Notes: generated by a model not told the origin, from the sequence alone. DNA of 64,000 bases from Cellulophaga algicola DSM 14237 (GCF_000186265.1 NC_014934.1:4092001-4156000), one strand, 5' to 3'. Numbered from the stretch's first letter, positions 38,588 through 47,836 are shown. Made by a program: numbers and translations.

Positions 38588-40342
38588 ATGAAATTACTAC
38601 AACACTTTAAAGAATTAACCATTCGTCCTAAAAATGCCAAAGAATTAAAAGGATTGATTTTGCAATTGGCAATTCAAGGGAAATTGACTGCAAATTGGAG
38701 AAAAGAAAATCCAGATATTGAACCTGCTAATGAATTATTAAAGGAAATAAAAAAGGAAAGAACTAAATTAATTAAAGAGAAAAAAATAAAAAAGGAAAAA
38801 TCATTACCTAAAATAAGTAAAGATGAAATTCCTTATGAATTACCTGACAGTTGGGTTTGGTGTAGATTGAACGATATTTGTGAGTATATTCAAAGAGGTA
38901 AATCTCCAAAATATACAGAGATACCTAAGATTCCTGTTATATCTCAAAAATGTGTACAATGGTCTGGTTTTGATATTTCTAGAGCTAGATTTATAACAGA
39001 AGAATCACTTGAAAAATATGTTGAAGAAAGATTTTTACAAAAAGGGGATTTGTTATGGAACTCTACTGGCGATGGTACTATTGGGAGAGTAATATCATAT
39101 CCAGGAACCAATTATGAAAAAGTTGTCGCAGACTCTCATGTTACAGTAGTTAGAGGTTTTAAAAACTTCATTATTACTGAATATTTATGGATTTTTACAG
39201 CAAGTCCATTAATTCAAGAGTTAGTTGTTGGAAGAGTAACAGGTAGTACAAAACAAACGGAACTTGGAACTGGTACTGTAAAATCTATGGAATTTTCTTT
39301 TCCTCCACTAGAAGAACAAAAAGAAATCGTAAAAGTAGTAGAAACCCTTTTTAAAGAAGTAGAACAATTAGAGCAATTAACCGTTGAGCGTATTAATTTA
39401 AAAGAGGACTTTGTAACATCTGCATTACACCAACTCACTACCAATAACGCTAACCAAGAATGGACTTTTTTACAAGACCATTTTAAAAGTTTCTTTAATG
39501 AAACTACAAACATTAAAAAGTTACGAGAAACGGTTTTGCAATTAGCAGTACAAGGAAAGTTAACTGCAGATTGGAGAGTAAACAATCCAGATACTGAAGA
39601 TGCAAGCCAACTCTTAAAACGCCTACAAGAAGAGAAAGCACAACTTATAAAAGATAAAAAAATAAAAAAGGAAAAAGCCTTACCAAAAATTACTAAAGAG
39701 GAAATTCCTTATGAGTTACCTGAAGGTTGGGTTTGGTGTAGAATGATTGAACTATGTCAATATATTACAGATGGTACGCATCAAACACCAAAATATACTG
39801 AAGAAGGGAGAATGTTTCTTTCAGCTAAAAATGTAAAGCCTTTTAAGTTTATGCCAGAAAAGCATCGATTTGTTTCTGAGGAGGATTTTGAAGGTTATAG
39901 AAGAAATAGAAAACCAGAATTAAACGACATTTTACTTACCCGAGTTGGAGCTGGAATTGGAGAAGCTACATTAATTGACCAAGATTTAGAATTTGCTATT
40001 TATGTAAGTGTTGGATTATTGAAAATGTTTCCAAACAAATTAGAGCCTAATTATATTGTAATGTGGTTAAACTCACCTGAAGGAAGACAATATTCTTCAA
40101 AAAACACTTATGGAAAAGGTGTTTCTCAAGGTAACTTAAACTTATCATTAATTAGACAATTTGTTGTTTCACTTCCACCAATAGAAGAACAAAAAGCCAT
40201 TGTAGAAAAAGTAAATGCTTTAATGGGTTTGTGTGATACTTTAGAGCATGAAGTACAACAAAGCCAAGAATATAGTGAGATGTTGATGCAGAGTGTTTTG
40301 CGTGAGGTTTTTGAGGGCAAAGAGCGTAAAGTAGAAATTTAG
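38588..40342 (+). CDS. hsdS: Type I specificity subunit HsdS
   Basis: 584 residues from ATG 38588 (MKLLQHFKELTIRP). Two target-recognition domains (about 95-235 and 390-525) each follow a conserved stretch: LILQLAIQGKLTANWR... IPYELPDSWVWCR and VLQLAVQGKLTADWR... IPYELPEGWVWCR. Each is closed by PPLEEQKEIVKVVE or PPIEEQKAIVEKVN, the helical spacers. It reads one half-site per domain and directs the HsdM/HsdR complex to DNA. The two spacer stretches are so similar at DNA level (about 38650-38875 and 39530-39755) that recombination between them could swap recognition domains. Adjacent stretches are intact. Confidence 0.94.
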   Translation: MKLLQHFKELTIRPKNAKELKGLILQLAIQGKLTANWRKENPDIEPANELLKEIKKERTKLIKEKKIKKEKSLPKISKDEIPYELPDSWVWCRLNDICEYIQRGKSPKYTEIPKIPVISQKCVQWSGFDISRARFITEESLEKYVEERFLQKGDLLWNSTGDGTIGRVISYPGTNYEKVVADSHVTVVRGFKNFIITEYLWIFTASPLIQELVVGRVTGSTKQTELGTGTVKSMEFSFPPLEEQKEIVKVVETLFKEVEQLEQLTVERINLKEDFVTSALHQLTTNNANQEWTFLQDHFKSFFNETTNIKKLRETVLQLAVQGKLTADWRVNNPDTEDASQLLKRLQEEKAQLIKDKKIKKEKALPKITKEEIPYELPEGWVWCRMIELCQYITDGTHQTPKYTEEGRMFLSAKNVKPFKFMPEKHRFVSEEDFEGYRRNRKPELNDILLTRVGAGIGEATLIDQDLEFAIYVSVGLLKMFPNKLEPNYIVMWLNSPEGRQYSSKNTYGKGVSQGNLNLSLIRQFVVSLPPIEEQKAIVEKVNALMGLCDTLEHEVQQSQEYSEMLMQSVLREVFEGKERKVEI

Positions 40343-40350
40343 GATTAATA

Positions 40351-42285
40351 ATGATGAAATACACAAAAGAGTTAAAGTCAAAACTTTTTAGAAAAATAAA
40401 TAATTATCCTAATGCTTTTAACGCTAAAGACGATGGATGGTATAATGGAGTTATAAATTTTTTAAATAATATTTGGGACTTAAAAGCACTTCCAAGAGTA
40501 TCTCCTGATGATAGATGGGATAATGCTTATGATGATGCTGTACAACATTTAGTTAACAACCCTGAAGATTGGACTTTTGAACAAACCTTTATAGATTATT
40601 TTAAATTATTAGAAAAAGACGAAGATTTTACTAAGTTTTTAGAAACTGTAGTTCATCCAGATTTTAGGAACGATTTACAGGAAATAGAATTTTATGTATC
40701 TGTAATTAATTCTGAATTATCAAGTATCAATTATACTTTAGCTGTTTCAGATTATAAAGAAGATTTACCTATTTATACTTTACGAGAAAGTAAGAAAAAT
40801 GATAAAATTAATGTTTTAGAAAATTCAATTCCATTTATAGTAGGTAGTCATAGCCATACTAATGAATACCCATATTTTTATTTAAAAACTAATGATTGGG
40901 ATGATTATGGAAGTGAAACTACGTTTAGATTATTTTACTACATAAATTCCCAAGAAGTTGAAAAAATTGGAGATGTAAAAATAACAAATGGAGAAAGCGA
41001 TAAAACAAGAGAAGTAATTGAAAAACAATTTACATCTTTAAATGATTCTTTCTGTTCGTTAGGTCAGGAACAGGAATACTATGAAAACCTTCAAAGAATA
41101 TTTAACACCAAATTAGCAAGTGTTTTATTTGCCTTAAAGGATGCTGCCTATTTTGTTGAAATAAATGATAAATTTTCCTCTAACACTATATATAGGGATT
41201 CTTTAACAAGAGGAGATGAGGCAGAACAGCTTTCAAGAAATATTAAGTTAATTTTACAAGGAATAAGTCTTGAAAATAAATACAATTTCATCTACACTTT
41301 TACACCTAACTATGCATCTACTCCTGTTGAGATTGATTTAGAATTTAATGATACTTTAGAATTTTCAGATAGAATTTTTGCAATTATAGGTAAAAATGGT
41401 GCAGGAAAGACTCAATTAATAACAAATTTACCCATAGATATATCTGAGTCTAAAGCCGAAGCTTTTATACCTCATAAACCAATATTTAGTAAAATTATAG
41501 CTGTCTCTTATAGTGTGTTTGATAGTTTTAAAAAACCTAATGAAAAAATAGATTTTAACTATGTATTTTGTGGCTTGTTGAATGATGATAAAACTCTTCC
41601 TTCAAAAGCAGAGAAGAATCAAAAACTTATTGAAGCTTGTAAAAAAATAACATATCATAAAAGGGTTAAGAAATGGAAAGATGTGTTATCAAAGTTTATT
41701 GACGAAGATGTTATAGAAGATGCTTTTATTATTAACGAGTTTTTATCAGGTTATAATAGTGATCAAGGTATTGAGATAAATGAAGCTAATTTGATTCATA
41801 TTGTAGATAAATTAAGTTCTGGACAAAGCATTATGTTAGAAATAATGACTAAAATAATCGCTAATATTAGATATGACTCCTTAATATTATTTGATGAACC
41901 TGAAACCCATTTGCACCCAAATGCGATTTCTCAACTTATAAGTTCAATATATGAATTGGTTGAGTCATTTGATTCTTATTGTTTAATTACAACACATTCT
42001 CCAATAATAATTCAAAGCATATTTGGTAAAAACGTTTATGTTATGGAAAAAGAAAGTAATACTCCAATTTTAAGAAAAATTGGAGTTGAGAGTTTTGGAG
42101 AGAATTTAACGGTATTAACTGAAGATATTTTTTCTAATAGCGAGATAAATAAACAGTACAAAGTGATACTTGATAAGATGATTGAAAGGTATTACAATTA
42201 CGAAACTATATTAGAAAAACTTGAAAATGATAACCTCCCTTTAAGTTTGAATGCTAAAATTTATCTTAAAAGTAAGTTATTATGA
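40351..42285 (+). CDS. Septu-like ABC/SMC-type ATPase with long N-terminus
   Basis: 644 residues. About 300 residues of N-terminal helical sequence (starting KELKSKLFRKINNYPNAFN, with NFLNNIWDLK) resemble the AbiJ-type N-terminal extensions seen on defence ATPases, a tentative match from memory. The ATPase core follows: Walker A GKNGAGKTQ (about 346), signature KLSSGQSIM (about 486), Walker B LILFDEPETHLHP (about 512) and switch TTHSP (about 547). It starts eight bases after hsdS and overlaps the HNH gene by four bases (ATGA). ATPase plus HNH partner is the composition of the Septu (PtuA/PtuB) anti-phage system. All ATPase motifs look intact. Confidence 0.85.
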   Translation: MMKYTKELKSKLFRKINNYPNAFNAKDDGWYNGVINFLNNIWDLKALPRVSPDDRWDNAYDDAVQHLVNNPEDWTFEQTFIDYFKLLEKDEDFTKFLETVVHPDFRNDLQEIEFYVSVINSELSSINYTLAVSDYKEDLPIYTLRESKKNDKINVLENSIPFIVGSHSHTNEYPYFYLKTNDWDDYGSETTFRLFYYINSQEVEKIGDVKITNGESDKTREVIEKQFTSLNDSFCSLGQEQEYYENLQRIFNTKLASVLFALKDAAYFVEINDKFSSNTIYRDSLTRGDEAEQLSRNIKLILQGISLENKYNFIYTFTPNYASTPVEIDLEFNDTLEFSDRIFAIIGKNGAGKTQLITNLPIDISESKAEAFIPHKPIFSKIIAVSYSVFDSFKKPNEKIDFNYVFCGLLNDDKTLPSKAEKNQKLIEACKKITYHKRVKKWKDVLSKFIDEDVIEDAFIINEFLSGYNSDQGIEINEANLIHIVDKLSSGQSIMLEIMTKIIANIRYDSLILFDEPETHLHPNAISQLISSIYELVESFDSYCLITTHSPIIIQSIFGKNVYVMEKESNTPILRKIGVESFGENLTVLTEDIFSNSEINKQYKVILDKMIERYYNYETILEKLENDNLPLSLNAKIYLKSKLL

Positions 42286-43100
42286 AGAATATAAAGTGCT
42301 TCCCTGGAGATGCTTTAACTTTTCATAAAAGTTTAGTGAATGATAGTCTTAATAAAGAGGATATTAAAAATAATTTAATTCAAAATGAGCATATTATAAC
42401 CACTAAATATGCTGACTATAAGCTTAAATTTGATAATAATAATTTATTTGCTATTTCTGCTCATGGCTTTGATGGAGAGGATAAAATAAATCTTTTAAAG
42501 CTTTATTCTTCCCAAAGAAAATCAATAATTAATCTAAAAATAGAGTTAACAACTAACGAGTTTAATCAAAGAATAAACAACTGTCCTAATTGTACAATAG
42601 AAAAGGTAGCATCATTAGATCATTATATTCCTAAGGATGAGTTTCCTGAGTTTTCAGTTAATCCAATAAATCTAATTCCATGTTGTTCTACTTGCAATTC
42701 GAAAAAGAAGGAGAAATGGAAAGATGACCAAAACTTATTGTTTCTTAATCTATACTCTGATATTATTCCTTCGGCGCAATATTTATTTGTTAATATAGTA
42801 TCGAAGACAGAATTTATATTTGAATTGAAAAATATGTCGCATATTGATTTAAACCTGTTTAAAGTTATAGAGAGTCATTATGATAAATTGAATTTGTTAC
42901 AACGTTTCAGGGAAGATTCTGACGAAGTTATTTCAGAATTAGATATACTAATTTCAAGTTGTAGAGATTCAATTATTGATGATATAGAACTTCAAAGATT
43001 TATTGAAAACCATTATTCAAAAATTGAAGCTAGAGATGGTATGAATAATTGGAAAATTGTCTTAGTTAAAGCAATGATAAATAGTAGTATCTATTTTTAA
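42282..43100 (+). CDS. Septu-like HNH endonuclease
   Basis: 272 residues, overlapping the ATPase gene by four bases, so translation is coupled. The HNH/zinc-ribbon core is NCPNC (about 100), SLDHYIPKDEF (about 111-121) and NPINLIPCCSTCNSKKK (about 127-143): the metal-binding DH pair, the Asn and two CxxC pairs. An N-terminal domain of about 95 residues and a C-terminal helical domain of 130 residues are unrecognised. In Septu the HNH subunit cuts DNA when its ATPase partner is triggered; that role is inferred here. Confidence 0.85.
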   Translation: MKNIKCFPGDALTFHKSLVNDSLNKEDIKNNLIQNEHIITTKYADYKLKFDNNNLFAISAHGFDGEDKINLLKLYSSQRKSIINLKIELTTNEFNQRINNCPNCTIEKVASLDHYIPKDEFPEFSVNPINLIPCCSTCNSKKKEKWKDDQNLLFLNLYSDIIPSAQYLFVNIVSKTEFIFELKNMSHIDLNLFKVIESHYDKLNLLQRFREDSDEVISELDILISSCRDSIIDDIELQRFIENHYSKIEARDGMNNWKIVLVKAMINSSIYF

Positions 43101-43118
43101 TTATAATAAAAAGAACTT

Positions 43119-43181
43119 ATGTCTAGACCAAAAACCATACAGATATTTTTACCAGACGTTTCACCAACTAGTATATGTTAA
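43119..43181 (+). pseudogene. Scar copy of the start of the GIY-YIG gene
   Basis: ATG 43119 gives MSRPKTIQIFLPDVSPTSIC and stops at TAA 43179-43181. This repeats the first 18 or so residues of the intact GIY-YIG protein 3.7 kb downstream (MRPQTIQIFLPDGSPTSIR). Nothing of the rest remains. It marks an old duplication or recombination between the HNH gene and the tandem DUF262 genes. Confidence 0.85.
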
Positions 43182-43217
43182 ATGGTCGCTATGTAGTATA
43201 GTTAAATTAAGAGAAAT

Positions 43218-43457
43218 ATGGATGAATTATTAATAGAAGTACGTGATCAATTAGAAATTTGCAATCTTGCAAGGGAAACCAGATTAAACCTAATGAACAG
43301 AAACAGTTCTAAGGCGTTTCTTGTTTGCTTCATGTTAGTGTCTGATAGATTTGAAAATTTAGATCAATTATTAATAGCTATTCAAAATTGTCTAAGTGAT
43401 ATGAATATTATAATAAGTAGAATTAAAGATAATAAGATTTCTATACTACCAGCTTAA
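43218..43457 (+). CDS. Small hypothetical protein, 79 aa
   Basis: 79 residues, mostly helical (LLIEVRDQLEICNLARE, LLIAIQNCLSDMNIIIS), no membrane segment or signal. It sits between the scar and the first DUF262 gene. Small helical proteins in such arrays can be regulators or inhibitors, but nothing here shows it. Family not recognised. Confidence 0.5.
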   Translation: MDELLIEVRDQLEICNLARETRLNLMNRNSSKAFLVCFMLVSDRFENLDQLLIAIQNCLSDMNIIISRIKDNKISILPA

Positions 43458-43511
43458 TCAAATAAAACACATGATTTTGACTATTATTAAATAATGTAAA
43501 ACTGCTATAAT

Positions 43512-44975
43512 TTGAAAGTAAAAGAAAAAATAATACAGGCAGAAATAAAAAAGGTAAATGCTGTATTGAGTCAAAATTTACAAATACCAGTGTATCAAAG
43601 ACCTTATCGTTGGAAGCCTAAAAATGTCGCACAATTATTAGAAGATATTTATGGTAGTTGGAAACAAGTAAAAAGTGCTTATAGAATTGGTAGTGTTATT
43701 TTATTTGAAAATTTAAAGAATAAAGATGATGGCTTTAAAATTATTGATGGGCAACAACGTATTACAACATTACTTTTAATTTTATGCCAGTTAGACTCTC
43801 CAGAAGCTATAGCTTTATCTAAAAAACTAAAATTTAACCATAGCGATTCTGAAAAATGCATTCGTACCAATAACGAATTTATAACCTATTGGTTACAAGA
43901 AAATGTAGCGCAGGAAAAAGCAGACTTTCTAAACTATATTACTAAATTCTGCGAGTTTGTAGAGGTGAGAGTAACAAAACTTTCAGAATCTTTTCAAATG
44001 TTCGATTCTCAAAATAGTCGTGGTAAAACATTGGAACCTTATAATCTTTTAAAAGCCTATCATATTAGAGCAATGGAAGATGAACAAGCTACCAATGCAG
44101 ATAAAATGAATAGCGACCGAAGATGGGAAAATGCGACGCGTTTTGTTATAGACCCATTAAACACTAAAGCCACACCACAAGATATTTTAAAGCAGCTCTT
44201 TAATGAGCAATTGTATAGAACAAGAATTTGGAGTAAAAAGCAAGCTGCTTTTGATTTCAGCAAAGATACTATAGACGAGTTTAAAGGGCACACCATTAGG
44301 TCAAAAGAAGAAATGGAATATCCGTTTCATAATAGTAATCTACTTCACTCCGTTGCGCTAAATTATTTTAATGGTTTACAAGTTCAGGTTAAAGGAATGA
44401 AATCTCGTTTTAACCAAAAACACTTAGCTAACGTTAATGATTTTGTATCTATAAATCAGCCCATTTTAAACGGGAAGTCTTTTTTTGATTACATAGAGTC
44501 TTATGTAGAAATATACAAGCAACTTTTTATCCATAATGAAGAAGTTTCTTTCTTAAAAGAATTTAAAGGCTTTTATGAGGTGCATTGCAATTATCCAAAA
44601 AGTTATAGAACAGGAGACCAGTACTTAAAAGAGCTTTATAAATCGCTTGTTATATTACTTTTTGATAAATACGGAGAAGATGGTGTAAACAAGTATCATA
44701 AAGAATTGTATGCCGTTGTGTATCGTTTACGTCTAGAAAAACAACAAGTAAAATATGCTGCGGTAGCGAAGTATCCATCAGAGATGGAAATTTTTACTAT
44801 CATAGAACAAAGTAAAAACTATTTTGAATTAAGAACGCTAAATGAGATTGCAAAAAGGGATATTATCTGTACTAAAGAAGAAGATGTAATTATTCGTTTC
44901 TTTTTAGATTTTGGAGTTAAAATAAGCTCAGGTAAAAGTGAAATAGATTTATCAAAATTCAATCTTGATAACTAA
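43512..44975 (+). CDS. DUF262 protein (GmrS-like half), no DUF1524
   Basis: 487 residues, starting at TTG 43512. The DUF262 ParB-like domain occupies about 1-230: PVYQRPYRW (about 25-33), the nucleotide motif IDGQQRITT (about 76-84) and FDSQNSRGKTLEPYNLLKAYH (about 158-178). The remaining 250 residues are helical and lack the histidine-based nuclease motif of DUF1524. The stop overlaps the start of the next gene by one base (TAATG). In GmrSD-type type IV systems the DUF262 half senses and hydrolyses nucleotide and the DUF1524 half cuts modified DNA. This copy seems to be the sensor-only partner. Confidence 0.88.
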   Translation: MKVKEKIIQAEIKKVNAVLSQNLQIPVYQRPYRWKPKNVAQLLEDIYGSWKQVKSAYRIGSVILFENLKNKDDGFKIIDGQQRITTLLLILCQLDSPEAIALSKKLKFNHSDSEKCIRTNNEFITYWLQENVAQEKADFLNYITKFCEFVEVRVTKLSESFQMFDSQNSRGKTLEPYNLLKAYHIRAMEDEQATNADKMNSDRRWENATRFVIDPLNTKATPQDILKQLFNEQLYRTRIWSKKQAAFDFSKDTIDEFKGHTIRSKEEMEYPFHNSNLLHSVALNYFNGLQVQVKGMKSRFNQKHLANVNDFVSINQPILNGKSFFDYIESYVEIYKQLFIHNEEVSFLKEFKGFYEVHCNYPKSYRTGDQYLKELYKSLVILLFDKYGEDGVNKYHKELYAVVYRLRLEKQQVKYAAVAKYPSEMEIFTIIEQSKNYFELRTLNEIAKRDIICTKEEDVIIRFFLDFGVKISSGKSEIDLSKFNLDN

Positions 44976-46798
44976 TGGAAGTAAAATATTTAAATAAGAG
45001 TATTCGCGAAATATTTCAATCTAATTATGTGGTGCCTTTATATCAAAGAAACTATGCTTGGGCAGATGATGAAATACACCTATTACTTAGAGATATTTAC
45101 GAGAACTATAGTAAAAACCCAAAAGGATTTTATTTTATTGGTACACTAGTCGTTTTAAAAAGAAAAAATGGAGATTTTGAAGTTATAGATGGTCAGCAAA
45201 GACTAACAACACTCTCATTAATAGCTAAGAAACTAGATTCTAGTTTACATACCTCTAAGTTACAATACGATTCTAGACCAGAAGTAGAAAGCTTTCTAAG
45301 CACCTATTACCAAAGAGGAGAAGTCGCAACTACAACTACCAATCATTTAGTATCACACTTTAATGAAGCTATTGAGTATATAGAAACAGTAGATTTAAAA
45401 GTAAAAGAACCAAATGAAACACTGCGATTTATAGATTTCTTAAAAGAAGATGGTATAACAGGTTTTAAAGAATATTTTTTTAACCAAGTACAGTTAGTAA
45501 AAGTAGAAATACCTTCAGATATTGATGTAGCTCATTATTTTGAAGTGATGAATAATAGGGGAGAGCAATTAGAAGAACATGAAATAGTAAAAGCAAGGCT
45601 TTTAGACAAGATTAAAGACAATAAAAGCGGTACTGCTCAATTTGCAAAAATATGGGATGCTTGTTCACAAATGAATAAACCAATACAACGATTATTTAAA
45701 AAAGATAGAGCTCATTTTTTTGGAGAGAATTTTAATAGTTATCATTTTAAAGCTGATGAAGACATCAATGAAGATGATTATAAAGACACTTTCTTAAGTA
45801 TCCATCAAATTTTATCTGGAGCATCTATTTTAGACATAGAGGAAAGCAAAGATGTAGATAAGAAAGAAGATTTTGAAGCTATTATTGATTTCCCTAATTT
45901 TTTAATGCACGTTTTAAAACTGTATTTTTCAGAAGTTAAAGACATTCCATTAAATGGTGATGAATTATTAAAACGGTTTGAAGGTTTAGAAGACGAAATA
46001 GATGCGTTAAAGTTTATTAATAAGCTTTTGTTTTACAGAGTTGTTTTTGACCGATTTATAGTAACCGTTATAGAAGATGAAAAATCTGAAGACAATACAA
46101 AATGGGTTTTACAGAAACCTAAAATGTATTATTACGAAAAGAAAAAAACTAAAAAGTTACAATACGAAAACACGTTTAAAGATTTGCAAGAGTCTATTAT
46201 TAAATGTCTCTCCATGTTGCAAGTAACCTTTAGAACAAAGAAGTATAAAAATTATTTACAAGAGATTTTAAGTTGGTTTGGTGATGCAGAAGATTTAGAA
46301 ATAGAGTCTAAAGAATTCTTAAAGAAATTAAATACTTTGGTGATTAATACGTTTAACGAGAATAGAAATTATGATGAAGTTGTAAAAGAGCCTCATTATA
46401 ATAAAGGAACAAGTACACCTCACTTTCTTTTTAATTTTATAGATTATTTATACTGGACAGAAAATCAAAGCAATTATAGTTTTGAATTTAAATATAGAAA
46501 CTCAGTAGAGCACCATTTACCACAATCCTATAGAAATGAATCTAATATAGATGTTTTGGACTGTTTAGGTAATTTATGTTTGGTTAGTAAAAGTGGAAAT
46601 TCTAAAATGAACGATGAATCTCCAAAAGGAAAAGCTGACGAGACAGGAAAATATTACAAGGAAAGTTTACCTGCAAAACAGCTAATTATGTATAAAGAAA
46701 CTAATCAAAAGCATAAATGGGAGCGAGGAGAAATTTTAAAGCATTATTATGATGTATTAGAGTTATTGGAAAGAAGAAATGAAATTTTAAGCCTATAG
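44975..46798 (+). CDS. DUF262-DUF1524 GmrSD-type nuclease
   Basis: 607 residues. The N-terminal DUF262 (about 1-230) has VPLYQRNYAW (about 19), DGQQRLTT (about 71-78) and FEVMNNRGEQLEEHEIVKARL (about 188). The C-terminal DUF1524 (about 460-600) carries VEHHLPQS (about 511), LGNLCLVS and SGNSKMNDESPKGK (about 545), the HNH-like metal site of the GmrD half. It is a complete fused GmrSD-family protein, coupled to the preceding sensor-only DUF262 gene by a one-base overlap. The family restricts glucosylated or otherwise modified phage DNA. Target not determinable here. Confidence 0.9.
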   Translation: MEVKYLNKSIREIFQSNYVVPLYQRNYAWADDEIHLLLRDIYENYSKNPKGFYFIGTLVVLKRKNGDFEVIDGQQRLTTLSLIAKKLDSSLHTSKLQYDSRPEVESFLSTYYQRGEVATTTTNHLVSHFNEAIEYIETVDLKVKEPNETLRFIDFLKEDGITGFKEYFFNQVQLVKVEIPSDIDVAHYFEVMNNRGEQLEEHEIVKARLLDKIKDNKSGTAQFAKIWDACSQMNKPIQRLFKKDRAHFFGENFNSYHFKADEDINEDDYKDTFLSIHQILSGASILDIEESKDVDKKEDFEAIIDFPNFLMHVLKLYFSEVKDIPLNGDELLKRFEGLEDEIDALKFINKLLFYRVVFDRFIVTVIEDEKSEDNTKWVLQKPKMYYYEKKKTKKLQYENTFKDLQESIIKCLSMLQVTFRTKKYKNYLQEILSWFGDAEDLEIESKEFLKKLNTLVINTFNENRNYDEVVKEPHYNKGTSTPHFLFNFIDYLYWTENQSNYSFEFKYRNSVEHHLPQSYRNESNIDVLDCLGNLCLVSKSGNSKMNDESPKGKADETGKYYKESLPAKQLIMYKETNQKHKWERGEILKHYYDVLELLERRNEILSL

Positions 46799-46845
46799 AT
46801 TTTATGATTTCATTTAAAATAATTATGCTTAATTAAATTAAAAAA

Positions 46846-47682
46846 ATGCGACCACAAACCATACAAATATTTCTACCAGACGGTTCACCAACGAGTATTC
46901 GTGAAGCAGAAATAACAAGCAGATTAGTTAAAGCTATATTATTTCCTAGGAATAAAATGCAAGAAGTAAGCCAACGTGAAATGGTGCATTTCACAGGGGT
47001 GTATTTTTTATTTGGTACCTCAGAAGATGGGACAAAACCAATGGTTTATATTGGAGAGGGTGAAGATTGTTTTAAGCGTATCCAATCGCATAATAGAAAT
47101 AAAGATTTCTGGACCCATTGTGTTATTGTAGCTTCTAAAACAAATGATTACAATAAAGCAGATAGTAAGTTTTTAGAGCATTACTGCATAGATAAAAGTA
47201 AGGAAATTGATAGGTATAAATTAGATAACGATACCGGTTCTAATAGATTATACATTTCTGAAAGTAGAGAGCACGATTTACTTGATAACTTTGAAACTGC
47301 AAAAATTTTACTGGCTACTTTAGGATATCCAATATTTGAAGAAAAACGAAAAGCAAAAAGTAATAAAGAGTTGTTTTATTGTCAAGGTAAAGATGCATAC
47401 GCAGTTGGTGAGCTAACAGATGATGGCTTTTTGGTGTATAAAGAAGGGAAAGTAAACCTAGAGCCAACCAAAGGCATGAATAAATGGATAGGGATATTAA
47501 GAAATCGCTTAATTGAAGAGGAAATTCTTAAAAGAGATAATAATGTTTATGTTTTCCAGCAAGATTTTATATTTAATTCCCCCAGTGCTGCGGCTGCAAC
47601 AATTTTAGGGCGCTCGGCTAATGGTTGGACCTCTTGGAAAGACAAAAACGGCTTGACTTTGGATGAAATTAAAAGAAAATAA
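46846..47682 (+). CDS. GIY-YIG nuclease with C-terminal DUF4357
   Basis: 278 residues. The GIY-YIG domain (about 47-135) has the GVYFLFG and MVYIGEG strands, the catalytic arginine region CFKRIQSHN (about 85) and the metal-binding glutamate in FLEHYC (about 119). The C-terminal DUF4357 (about 220-275, SPSAAAATILGRSANGWTSW) is a small DNA-binding domain often found with restriction systems. It is the last gene of the array, 47 bases after the GmrSD protein, followed by a terminator. Its role in the array is unknown; a nuclease acting on invading DNA is plausible. Confidence 0.86.
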   Translation: MRPQTIQIFLPDGSPTSIREAEITSRLVKAILFPRNKMQEVSQREMVHFTGVYFLFGTSEDGTKPMVYIGEGEDCFKRIQSHNRNKDFWTHCVIVASKTNDYNKADSKFLEHYCIDKSKEIDRYKLDNDTGSNRLYISESREHDLLDNFETAKILLATLGYPIFEEKRKAKSNKELFYCQGKDAYAVGELTDDGFLVYKEGKVNLEPTKGMNKWIGILRNRLIEEEILKRDNNVYVFQQDFIFNSPSAAAATILGRSANGWTSWKDKNGLTLDEIKRK

Positions 47683-47756
47683 TTTTTAATTAAGGCTAAT
47701 AGAATTGAGTGATAATTTTGCAAACATTTAATAATCAAGTTAAATTTAGAAGAAGG

Positions 47757-47836
47757 AGGGATTCACTTCGTGCATCCCTTGATCTCCACACCTTACAATA
47801 AAGCTCAAATTGCTAACGCAATTTATGGGCTTTTTT
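47757..47836 (+). terminator. Terminator closing the defence array
   Basis: AAAGCTCAAATTGC (from 47800) pairs with GCAATTTATGGGCTTT (to 47832) and leads into a T run (to 47836), a good intrinsic terminator on the plus strand. Just before it, a smaller hairpin, GGGATTCAC paired with GTGCATCCC around TTC, lies at 47757-47781. Confidence 0.8.

Noticed and set aside
27831-47682. Prophage or integrative element
   Set aside because: No integrase, transposase, portal, terminase, capsid, relaxase or conjugation gene is present; only defence and toxin-type genes are seen.
47757-47781. A degraded tRNA 3' end as island attachment repeat
   Set aside because: GAGGGATTC is shared with the tRNA-Ser sequence, but only over nine bases, and the sequence forms its own hairpin; too short to support an att site.
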